A stretch of 8,427 nucleotides of DNA, taken from positions 1-8,427 of the forward strand of contig JANMDN010000081.1 in assembly GCA_031376285.1 (NCBI GenBank), read 5' to 3'. The stretch is from JANMDN01 sp031376285 (GTDB lineage Bacteria > Actinomycetota > Thermoleophilia > Miltoncostaeales > Miltoncostaeaceae). The position numbers and the translations under genes were made by a program. Below, in pieces: positions 1 through 5,778 of the stretch (position 1 is its first letter; every line of letters begins with the position of its first letter). The notes beneath the pieces were generated by a model. It did no database searches and was not told the origin of the DNA. It saw nothing but the letters and a program-made list of their open reading frames with translations.

Positions 1-1
1 C

Positions 2-64
2 GACAGCCTGGCGGCCTGCGTGATCCTCGAGTTCTACCTCGGAGCGGAGGCGGGGCGTGTCTAG
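2..64 (+). CDS. ruvX: RuvX/YqgF family Holliday junction resolvase-like protein, C-terminal end (5' partial)
   Basis: Only the last 20 codons and the TAG stop are in the window. The translated tail starts DSLAACVILEFYL and ends AGRV. It matches the C-terminal pattern of RuvX/YqgF proteins: an Asp (the last acidic residue of the RNase H-like active site), then small residues and a final helix of the type D-S-x-x-A-x-x-x-L-E-x-Y. The family is linked to processing of the 16S rRNA 5' end and to Holliday-junction-like nuclease activity in the cytoplasm. The neighbour supports the call, because ruvX directly upstream of mltG is a widespread actinobacterial order. The stop codon lies inside the CTAG that forms the left end of repeat element A. 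With so little sequence, the call rests on the motif plus the context. Confidence 0.75.
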   Translation, partial: DSLAACVILEFYLGAEAGRV

Positions 65-285
65 TGTCGTGAGTCGAAAATTCGTGGGCAGTTTTGGCGA
101 GCGAGACCGAGCACAGGTGGACGCACCGCCAGGTGCGCCCAGCGTCTGCAGCGTCGGCTCAAGCCGACGCGTAAGAGGACGCAGTGTTTCCCTGCATATC
201 GGGAATATTCGGGAACCAAGGACGCCGTATTGTGAAGCGTCGCAGCCGCCAAAACCGACCACGAATTGATGAATCAGGACACTAG
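61..285. mobile_element. Short non-autonomous inverted-repeat element, copy A (MITE-like, CTAG ends)
   Basis: This 225-bp non-coding element starts with CTAGTGTC (61-68) and ends with GACACTAG (278-285), an exact inverted pair. The inverted termini continue inwards: the 20 bases at 79-98 pair with 248-267 with two mismatches (AATTCGTGGGCAGTTTTGGC against GCCAAAACCGACCACGAATT). Inside are a 9-bp perfect stem (151-159 with 162-170), a 6-bp stem with GCCA loop (122-127 with 132-137) and the interrupted palindrome ATAT-CGGGA-ATAT (196-208). Core blocks shared with copy B are 99-112, 177-187, 194-208, 215-225 and 239-247. Copy A is longer because it carries roughly 54 extra bases around the two GC-rich hairpins. 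There is no transposase, so mobilisation in trans would be needed. Removing the element with one CTAG leaves ruvX and mltG 27 nt apart. Mobility is inferred from termini, duplicated CTAG and the second copy. Confidence 0.75.
151..170. repeat. Perfect 9-bp hairpin inside element A
   Basis: GCGTCGGCT at 151-159 is the exact reverse complement of AGCCGACGC at 162-170. In practice this is an 8-bp stem with a TCAA tetraloop. It lies in the segment present in copy A and absent from copy B. No T-tract follows, so it does not look like an intrinsic terminator. Confidence 0.7.
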
Positions 286-312
286 CCACAATCGCTCAGT
301 TGGGAATCGAGC

Positions 313-1200
313 GTGAGCAGCCGGCGCCCGGCGCGGAGGGACTACCAGCGCTACGGCGGGCGTCGACGCGAGCCTGAGCGAGGTTCCGGACGCTCGTTTG
401 CGTGGGTGGCGCTCCTCCTTGGCGTTGGAGTAATCGGTGGGTTCGCCTTGCTCCGCGACCGGTTTGGAGGCTCATCGGACCCGGTCGTGAGCACGGCCGA
501 GGCGCCGCCGGTCGCCTTCGTGATCCCCGAGGGGCTACGGCGCGAAGACATCGCCGCCAAGCTTGACGCCGAGACGACGCTCTCGGGCGAGGAGTACCTG
601 CGCCTCACCGCGGCAAGCGCCCGAGGTGCGACGCTCGCGGGCGCCAGCAAACCGACCTCGCTTGAAGGGTTTCTCTTCCCGGCGACCTACCAGATCGGGT
701 CACGCCTGACCGTCCAGGAGCTTGTCGACGCGCAGATCGATGCGTACGAGGCGAGGGTGGCGGGCGTCGACTACCGCGCTGCCCGCTCGAAGAACCTCAC
801 GAAGTTCGACGTCCTCACGATCGCGGCAATGATCGAGCGCGAGGTTCGCCGCCCTGATGAGCGACGCCTCGTCGCCGGCGTGATGTACAACCGCCTCAAG
901 CAAAGCATTCGCCTGGATATCGATGCCACGGTGCAGTTTGCGATCGGCAGTTGGAAGACGGAGCTGACCGTCACCGACCTGGCAAACGACTCGCCGTACA
1001 ACACGCGGAAGTTTCCAGGGCTTCCGCCTGGACCGATCTGCAACCCCGGCCTTGCGAGCATCCGGGCCGCGGCGAACCCGAAGCCGTCGAGCTTTATCTA
1101 CTACGTCGCTCGCGGCGACGGGAGTGGCGGCCATTACTTCGCGACGACGCCTGCGGAGTTCGAGGTGGCCGTTGCGAAGGCCGCCCAGAACCGGTCCTAG
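313..1200 (+). CDS. mltG: Endolytic murein transglycosylase MltG
   Basis: MltG cleaves nascent peptidoglycan strands at the outer face of the inner membrane and so sets glycan chain length. The 295-residue protein has an Arg-rich cytoplasmic N-terminus (1-28), one membrane helix (about 29-47), a LysM-like segment around 66-100, the family signature EGFLFPATY (118-126) and the catalytic YceG domain. AAMIEREV (171-178) holds the predicted catalytic Glu175, followed by VMYNRL, SPYNTRKFPGLPPGPICNPG (227-246) and GGHYF (272-276). It is slightly shorter than common homologues of about 330-380 residues, mainly at the N-terminus. The GTG at 313 is the only possible start after the in-frame TAG at 283-285. 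The ribosome site is weak (GGGA at 302-305). It was probably co-transcribed with ruvX before element A inserted. Its stop codon is inside the left CTAG of element B. Confidence 0.95.
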   Translation: MSSRRPARRDYQRYGGRRREPERGSGRSFAWVALLLGVGVIGGFALLRDRFGGSSDPVVSTAEAPPVAFVIPEGLRREDIAAKLDAETTLSGEEYLRLTAASARGATLAGASKPTSLEGFLFPATYQIGSRLTVQELVDAQIDAYEARVAGVDYRAARSKNLTKFDVLTIAAMIEREVRRPDERRLVAGVMYNRLKQSIRLDIDATVQFAIGSWKTELTVTDLANDSPYNTRKFPGLPPGPICNPGLASIRAAANPKPSSFIYYVARGDGSGGHYFATTPAEFEVAVAKAAQNRS

Positions 1201-1367
1201 ATGGTTGACTTCCGAATTGTGGTCGAAAGGTCCGGTGAGCGAGACCGAGCGAGTCAAGGACGCAGTGTCAGGCCGCATATCGGGAATATGGGGGCGACCA
1301 AGGACGCTGAGTCGCGACGTGTCGCAGCCAGCGGACCTCGATCAGCAATTCGGAATCAAGCGTCTAG
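1197..1367. mobile_element. Short non-autonomous inverted-repeat element, copy B (MITE-like, CTAG ends)
   Basis: This 171-bp element fills the whole gap between two convergent genes. It starts CTAGA (1197-1201) and ends TCTAG (1363-1367). Its arms pair as TTGA (1205-1208) with TCAA (1356-1359), TTCCGAATTG (1210-1219) with CAATTCGGAA (1346-1355, perfect), and AGGTCCG (1228-1234) with CGGACCT (1332-1338, perfect). The core shares five blocks with copy A in the same order: 1237-1250, 1258-1268, GCATATCGGGAATAT at 1275-1289, ACCAAGGACGC at 1297-1307 and GTCGCAGCC at 1321-1329. In this copy CATAT-CGGGA-ATATG (1276-1290) is a 5-bp stem with a 5-nt loop. Its left CTAG holds the mltG stop and its right CTAG holds the stop of the minus-strand ATPase gene. 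There is no coding capacity and no T-tract. A role as a bidirectional transcription barrier is possible but not shown. Confidence 0.75.
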
Positions 1368-2854
1368 CCCGCCGGGACGGTCCGTCCGGCCGCCCACGTG
1401 CGCAGCGCGTCGACACGCTCGGCCATCGTGACCGACAGCGGTTGAGTGCGCGCGATCTCCGCGGCGATGATGTTGGTGCTGAGCGCTTGTCTCGTGCCGA
1501 GGGCCTCGTAGAGGGCGGCGACAATCGCCTGCTCGATCTCTGCCCCGGTGAATCCCTCGGTCCGCCCCGCGAGGGCTGGAAGGTCGAAATGCGCCGAGTT
1601 GAGGCCACGGCGACCCAGGTGGATGGCCACAATCTGCTCTCGGGTTGCCGTGTCAGGGAGATCCACAAAGAAGATCTCGTCGAAGCGGCCCTTTCGCACG
1701 AGCTCCGGAGGTAGCTCGTCGATCGCGTTGGCGGTCGCCACAGTGAAGACCCTCGCCCGGCGGCCGGCGAGCCAGGTCAGCAGTGTTCCGAGCACCCGGC
1801 CCGAGATTCCGGCCCCCTCGCCGTCTCCACTCGCGCCAAGACCTTTCTCGATCTCGTCGATCCAGAGGACGCAGGGCGCCATCAACTCCGCGGTTGCGAG
1901 CGCGTCGCGCATCCGGCGCTCACTCTCACCGACGAACTTGTCGTACACCGCTCCCATGTCGAGGCGCATGAGCGGCACACCCCACGAGCCCGCAACCGCC
2001 TGTGCGGCGAGGCTCTTTCCGCCGCCCTGGACTCCGAGGAGCATCACGCCCTTCGGCGGGTCGATTCCAGCGACGGGAGACTCGCTGAGAAAGACGCCCT
2101 GGCGAAGTGCCAACCAGCGCTTCAAGTGGACGAGTCCACCCACGCGGCTGAGGTCCGTCGCGGCTTGCTCCAGCGACAGCACGCCGTCGCGTGCCAGCCA
2201 CTCGTGCTTGGCCGAGGTCGCCGGCCCGAGATCGGCACGCGTGATCGCGCCGTCGTTGGCGACGGCGTCACGGACGACCCGCCGCGCGTCGGTCAGTGGA
2301 AGTCCAGCCAGGACGCGTCGGAGCTGGTCGACCGCGAGTGGCTCAGTGTGTGCGTGGACGCCCCGGCTCTCGCCATAGGCGACTGCCTCCTCGTGGATGA
2401 CGGCTGCGATTTCACCGACATCAGGTGGAGGCAGGACGACCCGGGCGCAGATCCGATCGATCGCGAAAGTGAGCGAGGGCCGCTCGCCCACGAGGATCAG
2501 GGTCCGTCCAACGCCGTCATGGCCCATCGCGATCTCACGAATGAGGCGCAGGTTGACCGCGTCGGCGAGAAAGGGGTCAGCATCGAGCAGGACGTAGAGC
2601 CCAGGAAGTCCCGAATCGCCAACGTGGCGGAGGCAGCCGGTGAGCGTATCGGTGCCGAGGATCGGCGCTGGGTTGAGGTCTCGCCGTAGGCCGCTCGTCA
2701 CCGACCAGTAAAAGACGGGCTGCCCGCACTCGAGAGCGCTTGCGGCGATCATCGCCCGGGCCCGGACCTCCTCAAGGGTATCGACGACGATAACCGGCGC
2801 CTGAGCCCGGATCGCCGCCAAGAGCGGCTCGCATTGGCGGAGGGCGGTCGTCAT
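1364..2854 (-). CDS. AAA family ATPase, Ycf46-like
   Basis: This 496-residue protein resembles the cyanobacterial/plastid Ycf46 family of AAA ATPases. The N-terminal half (1-220) begins with a segment like the Ycf46 start (PVIVVDTLEEVRA, 20-32) and looks like a degenerate P-loop-like fold. The C-terminal half is a complete AAA module: Walker A GVQGGGKS (274-281), the pore-loop-like region YDKFVGESERR (304-314), Walker B LWIDE (330-334), sensor-1 Asn376, arginine finger region LVRKGRFDE (385-393, Arg387/Arg390) and GFTGAEIEQAI (434-444). The function of the family is poorly defined; in cyanobacteria it has been tied to carbon/photosynthetic regulation, which need not apply here. The ATG at 2854 gives a family-like start, with a GTG one codon upstream as an alternative. 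No Shine-Dalgarno is visible, so the mRNA may be nearly leaderless. The reading frame stays open upstream to 3532, but that part lies antisense to aroE. The gene is inverted between mltG and aroE. Confidence 0.88.
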   Translation of the reverse strand: MTTALRQCEPLLAAIRAQAPVIVVDTLEEVRARAMIAASALECGQPVFYWSVTSGLRRDLNPAPILGTDTLTGCLRHVGDSGLPGLYVLLDADPFLADAVNLRLIREIAMGHDGVGRTLILVGERPSLTFAIDRICARVVLPPPDVGEIAAVIHEEAVAYGESRGVHAHTEPLAVDQLRRVLAGLPLTDARRVVRDAVANDGAITRADLGPATSAKHEWLARDGVLSLEQAATDLSRVGGLVHLKRWLALRQGVFLSESPVAGIDPPKGVMLLGVQGGGKSLAAQAVAGSWGVPLMRLDMGAVYDKFVGESERRMRDALATAELMAPCVLWIDEIEKGLGASGDGEGAGISGRVLGTLLTWLAGRRARVFTVATANAIDELPPELVRKGRFDEIFFVDLPDTATREQIVAIHLGRRGLNSAHFDLPALAGRTEGFTGAEIEQAIVAALYEALGTRQALSTNIIAAEIARTQPLSVTMAERVDALRTWAAGRTVPAG

Positions 2855-2863
2855 CACGTGGGA

Positions 2864-2892
2864 GGTATCGGCACACGGTGGTATCTGATCAA
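2864..2892 (-). promoter_or_regulatory. Candidate promoter of the AAA ATPase gene
   Basis: On the minus strand, TTGATC (2892-2887) is followed by a 17-nt spacer and GATACC (2869-2864). These resemble sigma-70-type -35 and -10 boxes, the second one weakly. Transcription would start only a few bases before the ATG at 2854, which fits the lack of a ribosome binding site. The 9-mer GATACC(A/T)CC also occurs twice here on the minus strand (2885-2877 and 2869-2861, one mismatch), 16 bp apart, and could instead be a pair of half-sites for a regulator. Weak evidence. Confidence 0.25.
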
Positions 2893-2908
2893 GCGGTCTG
2901 GTCGCGTC

Positions 2909-2913
2909 GGGAG
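2909..2913 (+). promoter_or_regulatory. Ribosome binding site deciding the aroE start
   Basis: GGGAG at 2909-2913 lies 5 nt before the ATG at 2919. It supports that start even though it gives a longer N-terminus than usual. No other ATG, GTG or TTG lies in frame before the conserved domain. Confidence 0.6.
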
Positions 2914-2918
2914 ATGGC

Positions 2919-3812
2919 ATGCTCCCGAGGACTGGTCGACACCGACGTCGACCACGGGCAGGAGACTCCACGACGCCGCTCGACGCACGAACATCGGTCT
3001 GCGGGATCATCGGCTGGCCGGTCGACCATTCGCTGTCGCCCGCGATGCACAACGCGGCCTTCTCGGCCCTCGCCCTGAACTGGGCGTACCTGGCGTTCCC
3101 GGTCGACCCTGAGCGAGTCGGTGAGGCCGTCCGTGGTCTCGCGGCGCTTGGCGTGCGCGGGGTGAACATCACGATTCCGCACAAGCAGGCCGTCATCCAA
3201 CACTGCTCAGCGACGTCAGCGGCGGTCAACGCGATCGGCGCCGCAAACACCCTCATCGCTGACGGCAACGGCGGGTTTCGCTGTGACAACACCGACGCCA
3301 CGGGCTTTCTCCGGGCGTTCGACGAGGTTGCGACGCTTGACCTGAACGGGGAAGAGGTACTCATGCTGGGGGCGGGCGGGGCCGCCCGGGCGGTTGCCTG
3401 GGCGCTGCGCGGCCGTGGCGCTCGGATCACGGTTGCGAACCGAACCGAGGCGAAGGCCGCGGAGCTCGGAGACCGCACCATTCCTTTCGAGCCACGCGCC
3501 ATCGAAGCGGCCGCGTCTGGCGCTCGCCTCATCGTGAACTCGACGAGCCTTGGGCTGCGTTCCGGTGCGGAGAGCGACGTGCTGCCCCGCGCTGGGCTCG
3601 GCCCGGGACAAATCGCCTACGACATCGTCTACCGCCCGGGCGGGAGCAGCGACTGGCTCGACGCGGTCCGTGCACGCGGTGCGACGACCGTCGACGGGCT
3701 CGGCATGTTGCTACATCAGGGGGCGGCCGCGTTCGTCCAATGGACGGGTGTCGAACCGCCGATCGAGGTGATGCGCGCCGCGCTCGCCGGGGGGGCTGAC
3801 CCGGCCAAGTAG
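2919..3812 (+). CDS. aroE: Shikimate dehydrogenase
   Basis: AroE reduces 3-dehydroshikimate to shikimate with NADPH in the cytoplasm, the fourth step of aromatic amino acid biosynthesis. The 297-residue protein has the shikimate-binding motif DHSLSPAMHN (36-45), NITIPHK (83-89) with the catalytic Lys89, the GAANT stretch (107-111), and NTDATGF (124-130) with the catalytic Asp126. The NADP-binding loop GAGGAARAV (151-159) and NRTEAKA (174-180) follow, then NSTSLGL (207-213), DIVYRP (235-240) and GLGMLLHQGAAAF (260-272). It has a basic N-terminal extension of about 25 residues before the usual family start. A good GGGAG supports the ATG used, and no later start fits. It is divergent from the ATPase gene and has lost direct contact with mltG. 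It ends in AAG-TAG and so is the only gene here whose stop is not part of CTAG. Confidence 0.95.
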   Translation: MLPRTGRHRRRPRAGDSTTPLDARTSVCGIIGWPVDHSLSPAMHNAAFSALALNWAYLAFPVDPERVGEAVRGLAALGVRGVNITIPHKQAVIQHCSATSAAVNAIGAANTLIADGNGGFRCDNTDATGFLRAFDEVATLDLNGEEVLMLGAGGAARAVAWALRGRGARITVANRTEAKAAELGDRTIPFEPRAIEAAASGARLIVNSTSLGLRSGAESDVLPRAGLGPGQIAYDIVYRPGGSSDWLDAVRARGATTVDGLGMLLHQGAAAFVQWTGVEPPIEVMRAALAGGADPAK

Positions 3813-3908
3813 CGAACCGGGGCACCGGCCTCTTGACCACCGGGCCTCAAGCATTGGGCGTGAGACGCCGATTCTATGGGCCGACCCCTTTCAATCCGAG
3901 GTTCGCCC
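3813..3908 (+). other. aroE-pilB intergenic region
   Basis: This 96-bp gap may carry the promoter of the pil genes, but I see no convincing -35/-10 pair. TTGACC at 3833-3838 has no good partner at 16-18 bp. A 5-bp stem with a 3-nt loop (GGCGT-GAG-ACGCC, 3857-3869) lacks a T-tract. The aroE and pil genes could therefore be one transcript or two. Confidence 0.4.
3898..3901 (+). promoter_or_regulatory. Ribosome binding site deciding the pilB start
   Basis: GAGG at 3898-3901 lies 7 nt before the GTG at 3909. The alternative in-frame ATG at 3876 has nothing comparable at a proper distance. I therefore place the pilB start at 3909, which shortens the protein from 597 to 586 residues. Confidence 0.55.
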
Positions 3909-5669
3909 GTGGCCACAACTGCCCAACCGCCTTTGCCGACCCAGCCCGGCCCCGCGCAGCCCTCGTCAGCTCCTGTTGGCTCGGGGGCGCAGAGCGATCT
4001 CGCGATCGGCGAGATGCTCGTGCGCATGGGCGTGCTGGCTCCGCCTGAGTTGCACGAGGCCTACGCTCGCCATCGTCAAGAGGGCCGCCCGCTCACGGAG
4101 GTGCTGCTCGCCGGTGGGCGAATCACCCGGGAGCACCTGAAGCGCGCCCAGGCCGCACGGATGGGCATCGAGGTCTACAACGCAGCCGATGGCGTCGACG
4201 CAGGGTCCGGGCGGACCATCGATTCTCGGTCGATGCGGCGCTACCTCGCCGTTCCAGTCCGGCGTGACCCGAACGGCGCGCTCGTCGTGGCCATGTCCGA
4301 TCCTGGCAACGTTGTCGCCGTCGACGACCTTCGGATGATCGCGGGCAGCGAGATCCGTCCGGTGCTCGCCACCGACGACGAGATCCGCGCCCTTCTCGCC
4401 CAGAGCGCACGGATCGATGACGTCGTCTCAGACCTCGCCGACGCGAGCGAAACCGAGGGTCGTGATGAGGTCGACGCCGACATCAGCGGCGGCACCGACG
4501 ACACGCCGACGGTGCGATTTGTCAACGAGATGATCGTACGCGCCGTCGACGAGCGGGCATCAGACATTCATTTCGAGCCGCAGGCGACCGAGCTTGTCGT
4601 TCGCTTCCGAGTCGACGGTGTGCTGCGCGAGATCGTGCGGGCGCCCCTGCGTACAACGGCTGGCGTTGTGAGCCGTATCAAGATCATGTCGGACCTCGAC
4701 ATCGCCGAGCGACGGATCCCGCAGGACGGCCGCATGGGGCTGAACGTGGGCGGGCGCGGCCTGGACCTGCGTGTCGCGACGCTCCCGACCGTGCACGGTG
4801 AGAAGGTCGTCGTCCGCGTGCTCGACAACGCGAACGTCGTCCTGCGACTCGAAGACCTGGGCTTTTCGAAGGAGACGCTGGCGCGATACGCGCTCTGTTA
4901 CCGCCGGCCCTACGGCGCGGTGTTCGTGACCGGCCCGACCGGCTCCGGAAAGTCGACGACCCTCTACGGCACGCTCAATCAGGTCAACGACAGCGAGCGC
5001 AACATCATCACGGTCGAGGATCCGGTGGAATACCGCCTCGCCGGAATCAACCAGGTCCAAGTCAACAACCGCGCGGGGCTCACCTTCGCCTCGGGCCTGC
5101 GGTCGATCCTTCGTTGCGACCCCGACGTCGTGATGATCGGTGAGGTTCGTGACCGTGAGACCGCCCAAATCGCGATCGAGTCGGCGCTCACGGGCCACCT
5201 CGTGCTCGCGACGCTGCACACGAACGACTCGGCCGGAGCTCTCACGCGTCTCGCTGAGATGGGCGTCGAGCCCTTCCTTTCGGCGAGTGCGGTTACCGGG
5301 ATCCTCGCCCAGCGCCTTGCCCGCAAGCTCTGCCCCCACTGCCGCGAGCAGATCGAGGTGTCGCATGCGGTGCTGCGTGACATTGCCGACACCACGCTGC
5401 TTCCCGCAAACCTCCCCGATCCCGCGCCGGTCTTCCAGGCGGTCGGCTGCCCGCGCTGCTCAGGCGCCGGCTACAAGGGGCGCCTTGGCGTGTACGAGAT
5501 GCTCGTGATGAGCGACGAGGTCAAGCGCCTCTGCATCGAGGGGGCGTCCTCAGACGCGATCCTGAAGGTCGCGCGGGCCGAGGGCATGCGAACGCTCCGC
5601 GAAGACGGCCTCATGAAGATCCTTCAGGGCCTCACAAGCGTCGAGGAGCTTGCCCGTGCCGTTGGCTAG
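3909..5669 (+). CDS. pilB: Type IV pilus assembly (extension) ATPase PilB
   Basis: PilB is the cytoplasmic hexameric ATPase that drives pilin polymerisation through the PilC platform. In the 586-residue protein, residues 5-27 are Pro/Ser-rich and probably disordered. Residues about 30-165 form a T2SSE_N/MshEN-type domain. A short acidic linker (about 175-199) leads to the N2 domain, which starts near 200 (TVRFVNEMIVRAV) with ASDIHFEP at 217-224. The motor domain carries Walker A GPTGSGKST (342-350), the Asp box TVEDPVEY (368-375), the Walker B region DPDVVMIGEVRD (404-415) and the His box TGHLVLATLHTND (428-440). Zinc-binding cysteines lie at 475, 478, 514 and 517, a mark of PilB/GspE rather than PilT. 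It is followed by pilT and pilC, which fixes it as a pilus rather than a secretion ATPase. The c-di-GMP-type arginines of MshEN domains are not seen. An ATG at 3876 is an alternative start. Confidence 0.95.
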   Translation: MATTAQPPLPTQPGPAQPSSAPVGSGAQSDLAIGEMLVRMGVLAPPELHEAYARHRQEGRPLTEVLLAGGRITREHLKRAQAARMGIEVYNAADGVDAGSGRTIDSRSMRRYLAVPVRRDPNGALVVAMSDPGNVVAVDDLRMIAGSEIRPVLATDDEIRALLAQSARIDDVVSDLADASETEGRDEVDADISGGTDDTPTVRFVNEMIVRAVDERASDIHFEPQATELVVRFRVDGVLREIVRAPLRTTAGVVSRIKIMSDLDIAERRIPQDGRMGLNVGGRGLDLRVATLPTVHGEKVVVRVLDNANVVLRLEDLGFSKETLARYALCYRRPYGAVFVTGPTGSGKSTTLYGTLNQVNDSERNIITVEDPVEYRLAGINQVQVNNRAGLTFASGLRSILRCDPDVVMIGEVRDRETAQIAIESALTGHLVLATLHTNDSAGALTRLAEMGVEPFLSASAVTGILAQRLARKLCPHCREQIEVSHAVLRDIADTTLLPANLPDPAPVFQAVGCPRCSGAGYKGRLGVYEMLVMSDEVKRLCIEGASSDAILKVARAEGMRTLREDGLMKILQGLTSVEELARAVG

Positions 5670-5778
5670 CACCGAGGTGATCCCCGGCGCCGTCAAGGAG
5701 CGGCTCCCAACCGCCGATACCGAGAATGGCCCAGCCTTTGGGCCGCGTGACCATCCACGAGAGGGCCTGCCCAAGTGA
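5656..5778 (+). CDS. Possible 40-residue ORF bridging pilB and pilT
   Basis: This is a small open frame that I do not recognise. It starts at a GTG (5656) inside the last codons of pilB, in another frame, 7 nt after a strong GAGGAG (5643-5648). It ends with TGA at 5776-5778, overlapping the pilT start in a GTGA arrangement (5775-5778). The peptide begins MPLASTEVIPGAVKERLP and ends GLPK. It is hydrophilic, without a membrane helix, signal or cysteines. About three quarters of its codons end in G or C. The exact tiling from the pilB stop to the pilT start fits a translational-coupling ORF that carries ribosomes across the 105-nt gap. The GAGGAG also encodes Glu-Glu in PilB, so it may be coincidental. 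Whether it is translated is unknown. Confidence 0.35.
   Translation: MPLASTEVIPGAVKERLPTADTENGPAFGPRDHPREGLPK
5728..5744 (+). repeat. GC-rich hairpin between pilB and pilT
   Basis: GGCCCA (5728-5733) and TGGGCC (5739-5744) form a perfect 6-bp stem with a 5-nt loop, about 30 nt before the pilT GTG. No T-tract follows, so it is not a classic terminator. It could slow ribosomes or nucleases and change the pilB:pilT ratio, but that is inference only. Confidence 0.4.

Noticed and set aside
57..269. 70-residue open frame across element A
   Set aside because: It covers inverted-repeat DNA, has no protein features, and is not kept in copy B.
1052..1714. 220-residue plus-strand open frame from mltG through element B into the ATPase gene
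   Set aside because: It crosses three unrelated features in the wrong frame or strand and has no domain.
2855..3532. Upstream extension of the AAA ATPase frame on the minus strand (would give 722 residues)
   Set aside because: It lies wholly or almost wholly antisense to aroE, is low-complexity Arg/Ala/Ser-rich, and the family-like N-terminus begins at 2854.
3833..3880. TTGACC as the -35 box of a pil promoter
   Set aside because: Nothing resembling a -10 box lies 16-18 bp downstream; TTCTAT at 3872 is too far.
3876..3908. ATG at 3876 as the pilB start
   Set aside because: No ribosome site at a suitable distance; the GTG at 3909 has GAGG 7 nt upstream. Not fully excluded.
4560..5366. Long minus-strand open frame antisense to pilB (268 residues)
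   Set aside because: Shadow of a high-GC gene; no recognisable domain, and the plus-strand PilB motifs are intact throughout.
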